From positions 124,001-188,000 of the forward strand of contig JACKCH010000017.1 of the NCBI GenBank assembly GCA_020634115.1: DNA of 64,000 nucleotides. The letters are read 5' to 3'. Positions 26,297 to 35,923 of this stretch are shown here, one piece after another. The position numbers were made by a program, and so were the translations under genes. This DNA comes from Anaerolineaceae bacterium. Its GTDB lineage: Bacteria; Chloroflexota; Anaerolineae; Aggregatilineales; Phototrophicaceae. The notes beneath the pieces were generated by a model, which ran no database searches, was not told where the DNA came from, and saw only the letters and a program-made list of their open reading frames with translations. The stretch's first letter is position 1. Each line of letters opens with the position of its first letter.

Positions 26297-26343
26297 TTGA
26301 CAACATCTTATGGATATTTGATAATCTAATCATGATTAGATTA
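26297..26343 (+). promoter_or_regulatory. Promoter and palindromic TetR operator of the SDR/acyl-CoA dehydrogenase operon
   Basis: TTGACA (26297-26302), 17 bases, GATAAT (26320-26325). A perfect 22-bp palindrome at 26322-26343 has arms TAATCTAATCA and TGATTAGATTA. It overlaps the -10 box and the start site, so a bound protein would block transcription. The match with the tetR promoter identifies the likely repressor. Confidence 0.78.
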
Positions 26344-26377
26344 ATGAAAAAACTGATTAAAGAGAGGGTCGTTATTC

Positions 26378-27184
26378 ATGAAACTTCTTGAAAACAAGGT
26401 CGCTATCATCACCGGGAGCGGGCGGGGCATTGGCGCTGCTGCCGCGAATCTGTACGCGGGGCACGGCGCGAAAGTTGTCGTCACCGACATTGACCCCCAA
26501 CCGGCGGAAGAAACCGTCGCTGCAATCAAGGCGCTGGGCGGGACGGCGCTGGCTGTCCCGGCGGATGTGACCGATGCGGGCGGTGTGGAAGAACTTATCG
26601 GGCAGACTGTCAGCACATTTGGCGGTATAGACATCCTGGTGAATAATGCCGGGTACACCTGGGACGGGATGCTGCACAAGATGGGCGACGACCAGTGGAA
26701 GCCATGCTGGCGATCCACCACAGCCCCTTCAAAATCATCCGCGCCGCTGTCCCCTATATGCGCGAGGCCGCTAAAAAAGAACAGGCCACAACCGGCGCGG
26801 CGAAGGCTCGCAAAATCATCAACGTCCGCAGCACCACCGGCACACGCGGGCAACGTGGGGCAGGCGAATTATGCGGCAAGGCTGGTATCATCGGGCTGAC
26901 CAAGACCTCCTGAAAGAGTGGGCGCATTCAATATCCAGGTGAACGCCGTTGCTTTCGGCTTCATTGATACCCGCTGACGCAGGCCGACGAAAAGGGTGAT
27001 TTTACGGAACGTGACGGCTAGCGCATCAAACTCGGCATCCTGACCAGATGCGGCAGATGGCCTTCATGATGATCCGGCAGGCGGGCTGACGCCCGACGAG
27101 GCCGCCGGGCCGCTGCTGTTCTTCGCCAGCGAACTCGCCAATTACGTTTCCGGGCAGGTGTTAGAGGTCACGGGCGGGCTGTAG
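26378..27184 (+). pseudogene. Short-chain dehydrogenase/reductase (FabG-like), multiply frameshifted
   Basis: The first 105 residues are clean: KVAIITGSGRGIG (NAD(P) motif 12-19) and DILVNNAG. From about 26695 the frame changes repeatedly. Joined across frames the rest reads IINVRSTTGTRG, NVGQANYAA, KAGIIGLTKT, FNIQVNAVAFGFIDTR, ADEKGDFTERDG, PDEAAGPLLFFASELANYVSGQVLEVTGGL, then a stop at 27182-27184. Conserved residues survive, and several breaks fit one base lost from, or added to, a C or G run. The gene may well be intact in the cell (see findings). First gene behind the TetR-type operator; likely a 3-hydroxyacyl or 3-oxoacyl reductase in fatty-acyl metabolism. Confidence 0.75.
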
Positions 27185-27263
27185 AAAATATTCTGCGCCC
27201 TATGGATATGGAGCGGAATAGCGCCACTCGACAAAGGATGGCGAGTCGTCAGTTTTCAGTCAC

Positions 27264-27308
27264 GCTATCCGGAAAGATAGCTTGATAGCCGGTTAGCTTG
27301 ATAGCCGG
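27264..27308. repeat. Hairpin plus 16-bp tandem duplication
   Basis: GCTATC/GATAGC (27264-27281) form a small hairpin; TAGCTTGATAGCCGG occurs at 27278-27292 and again at 27294-27308. This lies in a 245-base gap between the SDR and the next gene that otherwise shows nothing coding. Confidence 0.5.
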
Positions 27309-27429
27309 ACAGCAAGAAATTTGAGCTGCTAAAAGCTAAAGTGCTGAAGCCAAGATGCTAACCCGCCAGCAGCTAAGAAATGTCATATCCTTATTTCACA
27401 TGAAGAATATCTTAGATTGAGGAAAAATT

Positions 27430-28058
27430 ATGGATAAAAAGACAGTTTTTCAAGCGGCGGGCTGGCGGCAGTCCTGGGCGTTTGTGGCCGTCATCGTTCA
27501 GGCTATCGCCGGACCTCCATGCCGGATGGTATCAGCGTGCAGCCCAGCGGTTTTCAGTGCCCACTGCCGACTTTGTGCGGGCGTCAAATGAGCATCCGGG
27601 CATTGCGCTCGGTTTCTTTGGCGCGGACTCGCTGTTTGTGTTGAGCTACTTGCCGGTGTTCACTGGTTTGTACGTCGTCACGGCGGAGAAAGCGCGGGCG
27701 TTCGCCCTGATTGGTCTGGGTGAGGATTTCACGGCGTTGATGGACGCCACAGAAAACGCGCTGTTCATCGTTTATGCACAGGGGGCACAGAACGGTATGC
27801 CTCTGACCGACCCGGCGCTGCCCTTATCTACGTGCTGACCAATCTCGAGTGGATGGAGCGTTTGCGGCGCTGTATGCCTCGGTGTCGTCTTCCCCACGTC
27901 GTGGTCTGTTGGAGTGATCATCGTGGTGTTGATGCTGGCGTTCCCACTGGTGGGTGTGCTGGGCGTCGCCAACACGGCTGACTGAGCTGCGCGGACTGTT
28001 CTTCTTAGGGGATGCTGCTTTGCCTGGTATTTCGGGGGCAGTGCGGGCGGCCAGTTAA
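27430..28058 (+). pseudogene. Four-helix-type membrane protein of unknown family, frameshifted
   Basis: Begins MDKKTVFQAAGWRQSWAFVAVIVQAIAG, then changes frame near 27510 to LHAGWYQRAAQRFSVPTADFV...GADSLFVLSYLPVFTGLYVV...FTALMDATENALFIVYAQGAQNGMPLTDPAL, and again to a C-terminal helix VGVIIVVLMLAFPLVGVLGVANT. About four hydrophobic segments. I do not recognise the family. It lies in the frameshift-dense patch and between two lipid-metabolism-type genes, so any role there is by association. Confidence 0.55.
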
Positions 28059-28101
28059 GAGATCAACACTGATAATCATTCAATGAGGGAAACGAGGAAA
28101 C

Positions 28102-28583
28102 ATGATCGCAGCAAGGTGATCTGCGGATGGCAGTTTGACCAGATGCGCAGATCTGAAGAATATCGGCTATATCGTCCAGGATACCCCCTGCACGACCTGA
28201 CGACCTATCGGGACAGTGGGGAAGGCTGACGGCGCCGCAAGTGTTATGCCACCTGCGCGACTTTGAGGCGATTTTCCCTGCATCGTGCCCGTATCACCGT
28301 TGAGCAGGATGTTCCTGATCTTCCTTTCCCCAGCCCTGACGAATTAGCCGCTCAGAACAAATATCACGAACAGGATATTTACGCGGTATATGCCGACTGG
28401 GCGCGGATACGCGGTGAACACATCGCCTACCAGAGGCGCTGGCTGAAGAAGCCTGGGCGCGTATCGCAAATCATCTGGTGCGCGGCCAGGTCAGCCTGTA
28501 GGACCTGTTTCATTGTCACGGCCTGGCATGACGTGAACCACCTGGAACAGATTTTACGGGTTTTGCACGAGAAGCAGTCGTAA
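28102..28583 (+). pseudogene. DinB-superfamily protein, frameshifted
   Basis: GAGGAAA precedes an ATG at 28102. The early part is broken by several shifts; the piece from 28263 reads HRARITVEQDVPDLPFPSPDELAAQNKYHEQDIYAVYADWARIRGEHIAY, and the end reads AWHDVNHLEQILRVLHEKQS. The His-x3-His/Glu arrangement (HDVNHLEQ) at the C-terminus and a HLRDFEAIF segment near the front are typical of DinB four-helix metal-binding proteins, many of which are thiol-dependent transferases. Same patch as its neighbours, so possibly intact in vivo. Confidence 0.6.
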
Positions 28584-28679
28584 ACGAGTCAGCATACAGG
28601 CCTGTGTCACAGCAGGCCTGATGATTAAATCCGGGGATACCAACCCGGATACGACAACTATCTAAGAGAGGCTTTATCT

Positions 28680-29769
28680 ATGGTAAGTTTTATTTCCAAC
28701 CGAAGATCAACAATTGTTGATTGACACGATGCGCCGGTACGCGCTCAATGATATTCGCCGATCGCCCATGAGTCCGATGAAGAAAGCGCCCGCAGATGTC
28801 GGTCGAACACGGGCTGGCAGATGGGACTTGTCCTCAGCTATCCCGGAGGAACTGGGCGGTTTGGCGAGATGAGCGCCATCACCGGCGTGCTGGCGGCGGA
28901 AGAACCTGGCGTTTGGCGACCTGAGCGTGGCGATGCATGTTATGACCCGGCGCTGTTCGCCTACCTGGTTACGCTTTACGGCACACCGGAGCAGAAAGAA
29001 ACCCTGCTGCCAATGTTCCTGAAGAGTCGTTCGCTCCGGCGACGGCGGCGCTGCTGGAGCCAGGTGTGCTGTTCGACCCGCATAACCTGAAAACCACAGC
29101 GGCGGCAGTCGGCGGCAAAATCACCTCAATGGCACAAAGGCCTATGTCCCCCTGGCTGACAGTGCCGAATGGTTACTGGTCTATGCCCGCAACACCGAGT
29201 CAGGTGTGACGGATGGATATATCGTCAAAAAAGATACGCCCGGGGTGGAAATTGAAAAACGGGAATTGTTGATGGGGCTGCGGGCGCTGCCGACCTTCCG
29301 TGTCAGGTTCACCGATGTCGTGGTCGAAGAATCGGCGCGGCTGGGCGGCGCGGCGGGCTGCAACTTCAATGCCATACTCAGTCGTGGGCAAGTCGCCCTG
29401 GCGGCGATGGCTGTCGGTGTGGCGCGGGCGTCGTATGAGTATGCGCGTGATTATGCTAAAGAACGTGTCCAGTTTGGCAAACCCATCGCCCAGAATCAGG
29501 CGATTGCTTTCATGCTGGCTGAGATGGCGATTGAAGTGGATTCTGCCCGGTTGATGGCCTGGGAAGCGGCCTGGAAGCTCGACCAGGGCGCGGATGCCTC
29601 GGCAGAAGCGTATCTTGCCAAACAGTATGCCGATCAGATGGTGTTGTATGTCACCGACGGTGGCCTGCAAACGCTGGGCGGTTACGGATTCATCCGCGAG
29701 TACCCTGTGGAACGCTGGCTGCGGAACGGGCGCGGTTTCCCGACCTTTGATGGACTGGCGATTGTATAG
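28680..29769 (+). pseudogene. Acyl-CoA dehydrogenase, frameshifted in the N-terminal half
   Basis: The part from 29206 to the stop is one open frame: VDSARLMAWEAAW, AKQYADQMVLYVTDGGLQTLGGYGFIREYPVERWLRNGRG. Upstream pieces in other frames give the N-terminal helical domain (GLVLS...PEELGGFGEMSAITGVLAAEE and YLVTLYGTPEQKETLLPMFL) and the beta domain start (AATAALLEPGVLFDP). At least five shifts are needed to join them. The family oxidises acyl-CoA to enoyl-CoA with FAD. Second acyl-CoA dehydrogenase follows at 30.3 kb. Confidence 0.75.
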
Positions 29770-29771
29770 CT

Positions 29772-30303
29772 ATGCCAGATAAAAGGGGTACATCACTGTT
29801 GGTCAATCCGCTCTCTGACCGTCCGCCGAAATTGGGCGGCGTTATGGATGCTGGATGCACGCCGCCGGACACGAACGGCGCTCAAGGGCTTTAATTCGGC
29901 GCATGTAGATTGGGCGGCAGAGCCAGATGGGTTATGGCTGGCACGCTGCTATACCATATTGCCGCGATTGAGGTGGACTGGCTGTATTCCGATGTGCTGC
30001 AGACCGACTGGCCCCAGAGCCTTGTACCCTGTTTCCGCATGACGTGCGCGACGATCACGGTAAGTTGACGATGGTACGGGCAAGGCTTACGGGTGGTACT
30101 GGACTGCTGGCGGCTGTGCGCTGGCATCTCCTGGCGGCGTTTCGCAGCATGACGCTGGAAGACTTTCGCCGTCCCGCAGCCTGCCGAAATATGACGCGAC
30201 GCCGGAATGGGTGCTGCATCATTTATGCCAGCATGAGGCCGAACATCGCAGCGAATTAGCCGCCCTGTGGCAGGGCTGGACAAACCGAAAACAGAATACG
30301 TGA
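29772..30303 (+). pseudogene. Second DinB-superfamily protein, frameshifted
   Basis: Starts two bases after the preceding stop. Pieces in different frames read LSDRPPKLG, GFNSAHVDWAAEPDG, LLYHIAAIEVDWLYSDVLQTDWPQSLVP, HDVRDDHGKLTMV and, at the end, WVLHHLCQHEAEHRSELAALWQGW. The HEAEHRSEL block with an early YHIAAIE helix gives the three His of the DinB metal site. Distinct from the copy at 28.1 kb. The pairing of DinB-type proteins with acyl-CoA dehydrogenases in one operon is unusual. Confidence 0.6.
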
Positions 30304-30315
30304 AGGGTTAATACG

Positions 30316-31548
30316 ATGACCATAAACCTTGAAATTCCCGAATTTCGTCCAGCAGACGCAGATGGTGAAATGGGTGGCGGAAACCACGATGCGCCCCTTC
30401 GCCCGCGACCTGGACGAAAACGAACATGCCTGCCCGCATGAATTTATCCAGACCATGTGGCCGATCCTACGCGACCAGCAAAAGCCGCACTGGATAAACT
30501 GCAACGCCCGGATGATGGCGATGGCGAAAGAAGCGCAGTCGTCCCAGTACCCGTATCCTCGGTATGATGCTCCTGATTGAAATGCCTCCTGGGTGATGCT
30601 GGCATTTACCTATGCCTGCCCAGCCCGGCGCTGGCGCGCGGCGATTGAGGCTGTCGGCACCAAAGAGCAAAAACTGCGGTTGCTGCACCTGTTTGCTGAA
30701 GGCGATGAGCCGGTCTGGGGGCGATGGCGATCACTGAACCCGGCGCAGGGTCGGATAATCATCTATCACCACCACCGCCGTTTTTGACGAAGAAACCAAC
30801 GAATGGGTGCTGAACGGCGAGAAAATCTTCATCACCAGCGGAAAATTATCTCTGGAAGAATCGAACGGCCTGGTGATTGTGTGGGCGATGGTCATCAAAG
30901 AGGCCGGACGCGCCGATCAAGCCATTTGTTGTCGAGGCCAGTTCGCCGGTGTCAGCATTGGCAAGGTGGAAATCAAGCACGGTATCCGCACCAGCGACAC
31001 GGTTACGATTGTGCTGAACAACGCCCGCATCCCGGTGGATAACATCCTGGGCAGCGCGGAAGTCCAGGCCAGCCGCCAGGACAAAGGCTTCAAGGTGCGA
31101 TGGCGACGTTTGACGCCAGCCGCCCGTTGGTTGCCGCCAGCGCCCTGGTGTGGCCGTGCCGCGCTGGAATTTGTCAAAGAAAACTGGCGGAAGAAGGGTG
31201 GAAATTCCGTATGGCCTGCCATACCACCAGCTCACTACTGTCCAGCGTGATGTGCTGGAAATGGAAGCGCAGTTAAAGGCTGCCTACCTGTTGACACTGC
31301 GTTCGGTAGTCGCGCTGGACGCCGGGGAACACAACAGCCTGGAAGCCATGGCGAAGGCCAGCTGTAAAGCGGTGACGCATCACGCAAAAGGCGGTTGAAC
31401 TGTTGGCGATGGGTTGCACCGCGAATGGCTGGTCGAAAAGTGGATGCGCGACGGCAAAATCAATGACATATTTTCGAGGGACGGGGCAGATCAACACGCT
31501 GATCGTCGCCCGCCGTATTCTGACTATTCGCGCCACGAACTCGCGTAA
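30316..31548 (+). pseudogene. Second acyl-CoA dehydrogenase, multiply frameshifted
   Basis: Starts MTINLEIP after a GAAGGG site. Pieces give the N-terminal domain (MVKWVAETTMRPFARDLDENEHACPHEFIQTMWPILRDQQK), the FAD/substrate region (ITEPGAGSDNSS, EETNEWVLNGEKIFITSG, ARIPVDNILG) and the C-terminal helices (AALEFVKENL, LPYHQLTTVQRDVLEMEAQLKAAYLLTLRSVVALD, KWMRDGKINDIFEGTGQINTLIVARRIL). All are well conserved, so the coding content is fresh despite about ten breaks. Only short motifs are certain at the junctions. Confidence 0.75.
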
Positions 31549-31574
31549 ATGATGCTGGTGAAGGGGTTCAGCTG

Positions 31575-32893
31575 GTGAGCTGCGCCCCTTCCGCATTTCT
31601 AAGGGCGATTCTGCGTTCATCGCGTCATCTGTTCTTATGGTGCGGCTTGTTGGGCAGTCTTGTACTGTTCGTGTTTGCCTGGACTGCCGCCTGGGGCAGG
31701 ACGCGACCTTAGTACCCATAGACATCACTGCCAGCTATATCGTACAGGGAGCGACTCTTTTCAGAGAAACGGAGATCGTTTTGACACTGGGCGGGACGCC
31801 AACCGCAACATTGCCATTCTCAGCGACACAATTTAACCCCATGCCTACTGATGCGACCCTCGCTTCAAGAGGGCTGACACAACAAGCCATAGCGCAAAGC
31901 ACGCCCCCTATAACAATAATTTCACCTCCGATAGATAGGACGGCAACCGCCATCATCCAACGTGCAACAGACGAGGCACCACCAACTGAAGTCCCTCTGA
32001 CCAATGCGGAAAAAGAGGAATTGCAGCGGCGGTGGGTATCGGAAATGGAGACGGCTTTTGGCTTTGCTCATCCCATCTTTGACTATATTGCCAGCGAGAT
32101 AATCTCCCAATCCTACCTATTTGGTGGGAGCGATATACTGCGAACATTCCGTCTCCGGTTTCATATTCACCGTACTGCTTTTGAAAACGATGAGTATATA
32201 GCCGGGGTCATCCCATTCCCCCCGGATGCGGTTCTGATATTTCAAATCAAGCCAGGTGGTGATGTTTTCCTGCTCAACGACGTTTTTCCAGGATTTTCCT
32301 GGTATACCGGTTTAGACGATTTTGCTGATCGGAATGGTAACGGGTATCCCGACATCCTGGTAGGAGGATATATGGGCGGGAATTGTGGCAGACGCCCTCT
32401 GCGTATCTGGGAAATTCGCCCTGGTGGAATCCTGGTTGATCTCTCAGCGGATTGGGTCTCGACCAGAGGGACGGAAACCCAAGACCTGAACGGCGATGGC
32501 GTGCTGGAATTCATGGAAAACCGAGTCACCACTGATATTCCTGGAGGATATTCACCTTGTGGGTATCCTGTTGTGCACCATTGGTACGGGTGGGACGGCG
32601 CACAGTATGTTGATATTTCGGCCACGCTGGATGAGTCGTATTATCCGCGTATCGCTGCATTTTGGGCGGATGAAGCCCATCAATCCGGTTGCCTGCTACC
32701 CGATGCTGAGATGTACCTGCTTTTGTTAGATTACGAGGTGTTGGGTCGCTTGGAAGAAGGCTGGGCACGACTGGCTCCCACGCTGCGTTGGGAGTCGTGT
32801 CCGGCGCAAACCCTGATTGACCAGGGCGAAACGATGGGCGCGTTCCTGACCTGGGTCGGTGAACATTGGCGCAATCAGGCTTATGCCCATTGA
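31575..32893 (+). CDS. Secreted protein with EF-hand-like NGDG loops, one N-terminal frameshift
   Basis: A signal peptide (LFLWCGLLGSLVLFVFAWTAAWG) lies in the frame starting at GTG 31575 with a GAAGGGG site, but the long frame that continues to 32893 is shifted by one base near 31690-31710. This is consistent with a single lost base at the edge of the frameshift-dense patch. The main part has a Thr/Pro-rich stretch after the signal, then a domain with FADRNGNGYPDILVGG and TQDLNGDGVLEFMEN, calcium-loop-like motifs of FG-GAP/VCBS-type propellers. Four or more Cys suggest disulfides. Function unknown. Confidence 0.6.
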
Positions 32894-33005
32894 ATGACCT
32901 CTCTTGCCCCGAACTGTGCAAGACGGTAAACTGCAAGTGAAAGGTATCACGAATTCGGGCCGGTAGCGTTGTGCGAGACAGAAAAGCCAGCAGAGGAGTG
33001 ACATG

Positions 33006-33410
33006 ATGAGCGTCCGGTATGGGTGGTTTGACGAGGCGCACACGATCATTCTGTATGACCTTGAAGCTGGCTGGCAGTGGGCCGATCTTGAAAATGCGAT
33101 TACCAATGTGGATCGGATGATTCGGGAAGTGGATTACCCGGTATATACGATTGTGGACACCTCGCAGGTCAATCGTATTCCGCCGGATATCCTTTCCAGT
33201 ATTCATTGGGGGACGTTTAACGCCGCGCCGAACTGGCGTTTTGGTGTGTTTGTCGGGGCAAATGCCTTTTTGAGAGCCTTGCTGAATACATTTTCCCGGC
33301 TTTACCCGCGTTTCCGCGAACGTTATGTCACGGCAGATTCACTAGAAGAAGCGGTCGCTCTGATTACCGAGCGGCAGCGAGAGGCTTCCGATAAATTGAA
33401 TTTACAATGA
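33006..33410 (+). CDS. Small unknown protein, STAS/SpoIIAA-like
   Basis: 134 residues; AGAGGAG lies 7 bases before the ATG at 33006 (an adjacent ATG at 33003 is also possible). Predicted alternation of strands and helices (IILYDLEAGWQWADLENAI, YPVYTIVDTSQVNRIPPDIL, WRFGVFVGANAFLRALLNTF) fits a STAS/SpoIIAA-like fold. No Ser phosphorylation site can be assigned. It sits 33 bp before the FadN-like gene and may share its transcript. Confidence 0.55.
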   Translation: MSVRYGWFDEAHTIILYDLEAGWQWADLENAITNVDRMIREVDYPVYTIVDTSQVNRIPPDILSSIHWGTFNAAPNWRFGVFVGANAFLRALLNTFSRLYPRFRERYVTADSLEEAVALITERQREASDKLNLQ

Positions 33411-33443
33411 ACTGTTCATGCTTCAAGAAAGGTTAAACCAATT

Positions 33444-35843
33444 ATGAGCTATAACATTCGTAAAGCAGCGGTTATCGGCTCCGGCACAATGGGCGGGGGC
33501 ATTGCTACCTTGCTGGCCGCCGTCGGGGTGGATACCATCCTGCTCGATATTCCTGCGAAGGGCACGCAGCCGGGTGATGCGCCCGATAAGCGGAATGCTA
33601 TCGTCACCAATAATCTGAAAACCCTGCAAAAATCGCGCCCGCCGCAGTTGTTCGCGCCTTCTGACCTCGATCGTATCCGCGTCGGCAATATTGATGACAA
33701 CCTCGATTGGGTAGGGGAGGCGGACTGGATTATCGAAGTCGTGGTCGAACGGCTGGACATCAAGCAGAGCCTGATGGCGAAAGTGTCTGAACTCGCCCGT
33801 CCCGATGCGATCATCTCCACCAATACGTCAGGTATTCCCCTCAAAGACATTGCCGAACACTTAGACGAGACTTTTACCCGCCGCTTTCTGGGGACACACT
33901 TCTTTAACCCGCCGCGCCATCTGCGCCTGCTGGAAGTCATCCCGCACCACAACACTGACCCCGAAGTTATCGCCTTCATCCAGGAATTCGGGACTCGCGT
34001 GCTTGGCAAAGGCGTGGTGATCTGCAAGGATACGCCCAACTTCATCGGCAACCGCTTTATGTCCATGTCCGGGATGCAGGCCATGAACTACGCCCTGGAT
34101 AATGATTACACGGTAGAAGAGGTAGATGCCCTGACCGGGCCGCTGATTGGCCGCCCCAAGACCGCGACGTTCAACCTGAACGACCTGGTGGGCTTCGATA
34201 TTGCCGTGCATGTTGCCCGTAACCTGTACGACGCCATCCCCAATGACCCCGCCCGCGAGATACTGGCCCATCCCAAAAACGCCGCGCTCAGCCAAAAATT
34301 GCTGGATAACAACTGGTTAGGCCGCAAGACCGGGCAGGGCTTCTACCACATGCGGAAGGGTGCATCCGGCGAGAAAGAGCTGTGGGCGCTCAACCTGGCG
34401 ACGATGGAGTACGAACCGCCCACCAAGCCGCGTTTTGACAGTGTGGGCGAATACCGCAAAGTCGAACCGCTCGGTGAACGCATTCGCCTGCTCATCAACG
34501 CCGATGACCGTGCCGGGAAGTACCTCTGGCACCTGCACGCCTTCTACCTGGCGTATGCCTCGCACCGCGTGCCGGAAATCACCGACACGATTGTCAACAT
34601 TGACAATGCCCAGAAGTGGGGCTTCGGCCACGAAATGGGGCCGTTCGCTATCTGGGACGCGATTGGCGTGGAAGCCACCATTAAGCCCTTTGAAGACGCC
34701 GGGTATCCGGTGGCCGACTGGGTCAAGAAGATGGTCGCCGCCGGCAGTACCACGTTCTACCAGTACGACGACAAGGGACAGGCTGTCGGCTATTACAGCC
34801 CGCAGGACGGCGGGTATCTCCCTCTGGAAACCGACCCGCGTGAAATCACAGTCGCCAGCCTCAAGGCCAACGAGCGTAAAGTGGCCGGGAATAGTGGCGC
34901 ATCGGTCTACGACATAGGCGACGGTGTGGCGCTGCTGGAATACCACAGCCAGGCGTATGCGATTGACCAGGATTTGGTCGAGATGTCCTACAAGGCGCTG
35001 GAACTGCTGGAAAGCGATTTCGATGCGCTGGTGGTCGGCCATGACGGGGAACGCTTCTGCATTGGCGCGAACGTCTTCATGGTTGCCATGTCGGTACAGA
35101 ACGATATGCTCGACCAGTTGGACGAGAGCATTCGGGCGTTGCAAAACCTGACACAGGCCATGCGCTATGCATCCAAGCCGGTGGTGGTTGCGCCCTTTAA
35201 CATGGCGTTGGGCGGCGGCCTTGAACTGCTGATGTCCGGCGCGAAAGTTGTGGCCCACGCCGAACTGTATGCCGGGCTGGTCGAAGTCGGAGTCGGGCTG
35301 CTGCCGGCGGGTGGTGGCTGCAAGGAACTGGTACGGCGCATCGTGAGTCCGGTCATGGCGGCCAATGAAAATGCCGATCCGCTGCCCCATCTGCAACAGG
35401 CATTTGAGGCGATTGCCGTCGCCAAAGTGAGCACCAGCGCTAAAGAAGCCCGCGACCTTGGTTTTCTGAATACCGGGGATAAAATCGTGATGAATCGGTC
35501 ACACCTGCTGGGAGAAGCCAAACGCACTGCGCTCGAAATGGCGAATGGCTACGTGCCACTCAAAGCCGGCAAAGTGTATGCTGCCGGGCGCGATGCCTAT
35601 TCGGCGCTGCTGCTGGGTGTCGAGGGCTTCCGCGAGGGCGGGTATGCCACCGATTACGACGCGCACATTGCCCGCAAGGTCGCCTACGTGCTGACGGGCG
35701 GGGCGCTGGCGCGTCCGCAGTGGGTGAGCGAGCAGTATATTCTCGACCTGGAACGTGAAGCCTTTATGCAGTTGGTGGTCGAACCCAAGACACTGGAACG
35801 CATCACCCACATGCTGCAAACCAATAAGCCGCTGCGCAACTAG
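33444..35843 (+). CDS. 3-hydroxyacyl-CoA dehydrogenase / enoyl-CoA hydratase fusion (FadN-like)
   Basis: 799 residues, close to the length of FadN. Domain order: NAD-binding 3-hydroxyacyl-CoA dehydrogenase (GSGTMGGG from 12; catalytic His in FLGTHFFNPPRHL), its C-terminal dimer domain, then a crotonase domain from about 500 (FCIGANVF near 540, APFNMALGGGLELLMSGAKVVAHAELYAGLVEVGVGLLPAGGG near 580-625, with the usual Glu residues). It carries out hydration and oxidation in beta-oxidation. A thiolase and FadE partner would complete the cycle; FadE-type genes lie just upstream and at 62.4 kb, but no thiolase is in the window. Confidence 0.93.
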   Translation: MSYNIRKAAVIGSGTMGGGIATLLAAVGVDTILLDIPAKGTQPGDAPDKRNAIVTNNLKTLQKSRPPQLFAPSDLDRIRVGNIDDNLDWVGEADWIIEVVVERLDIKQSLMAKVSELARPDAIISTNTSGIPLKDIAEHLDETFTRRFLGTHFFNPPRHLRLLEVIPHHNTDPEVIAFIQEFGTRVLGKGVVICKDTPNFIGNRFMSMSGMQAMNYALDNDYTVEEVDALTGPLIGRPKTATFNLNDLVGFDIAVHVARNLYDAIPNDPAREILAHPKNAALSQKLLDNNWLGRKTGQGFYHMRKGASGEKELWALNLATMEYEPPTKPRFDSVGEYRKVEPLGERIRLLINADDRAGKYLWHLHAFYLAYASHRVPEITDTIVNIDNAQKWGFGHEMGPFAIWDAIGVEATIKPFEDAGYPVADWVKKMVAAGSTTFYQYDDKGQAVGYYSPQDGGYLPLETDPREITVASLKANERKVAGNSGASVYDIGDGVALLEYHSQAYAIDQDLVEMSYKALELLESDFDALVVGHDGERFCIGANVFMVAMSVQNDMLDQLDESIRALQNLTQAMRYASKPVVVAPFNMALGGGLELLMSGAKVVAHAELYAGLVEVGVGLLPAGGGCKELVRRIVSPVMAANENADPLPHLQQAFEAIAVAKVSTSAKEARDLGFLNTGDKIVMNRSHLLGEAKRTALEMANGYVPLKAGKVYAAGRDAYSALLLGVEGFREGGYATDYDAHIARKVAYVLTGGALARPQWVSEQYILDLEREAFMQLVVEPKTLERITHMLQTNKPLRN

Positions 35844-35923
35844 TTCTTAACCCTATACCAGCCAGTCGCTTCTGGGATACCGGGAGAGGCTGGCTGCTCT
35901 AACCATACAGGCACAACAGACTC

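Noticed and set aside
34317..35396. A 359-codon antisense frame in the FadN-like gene
   Set aside because: A shadow of GC-rich codons in a well-identified gene.
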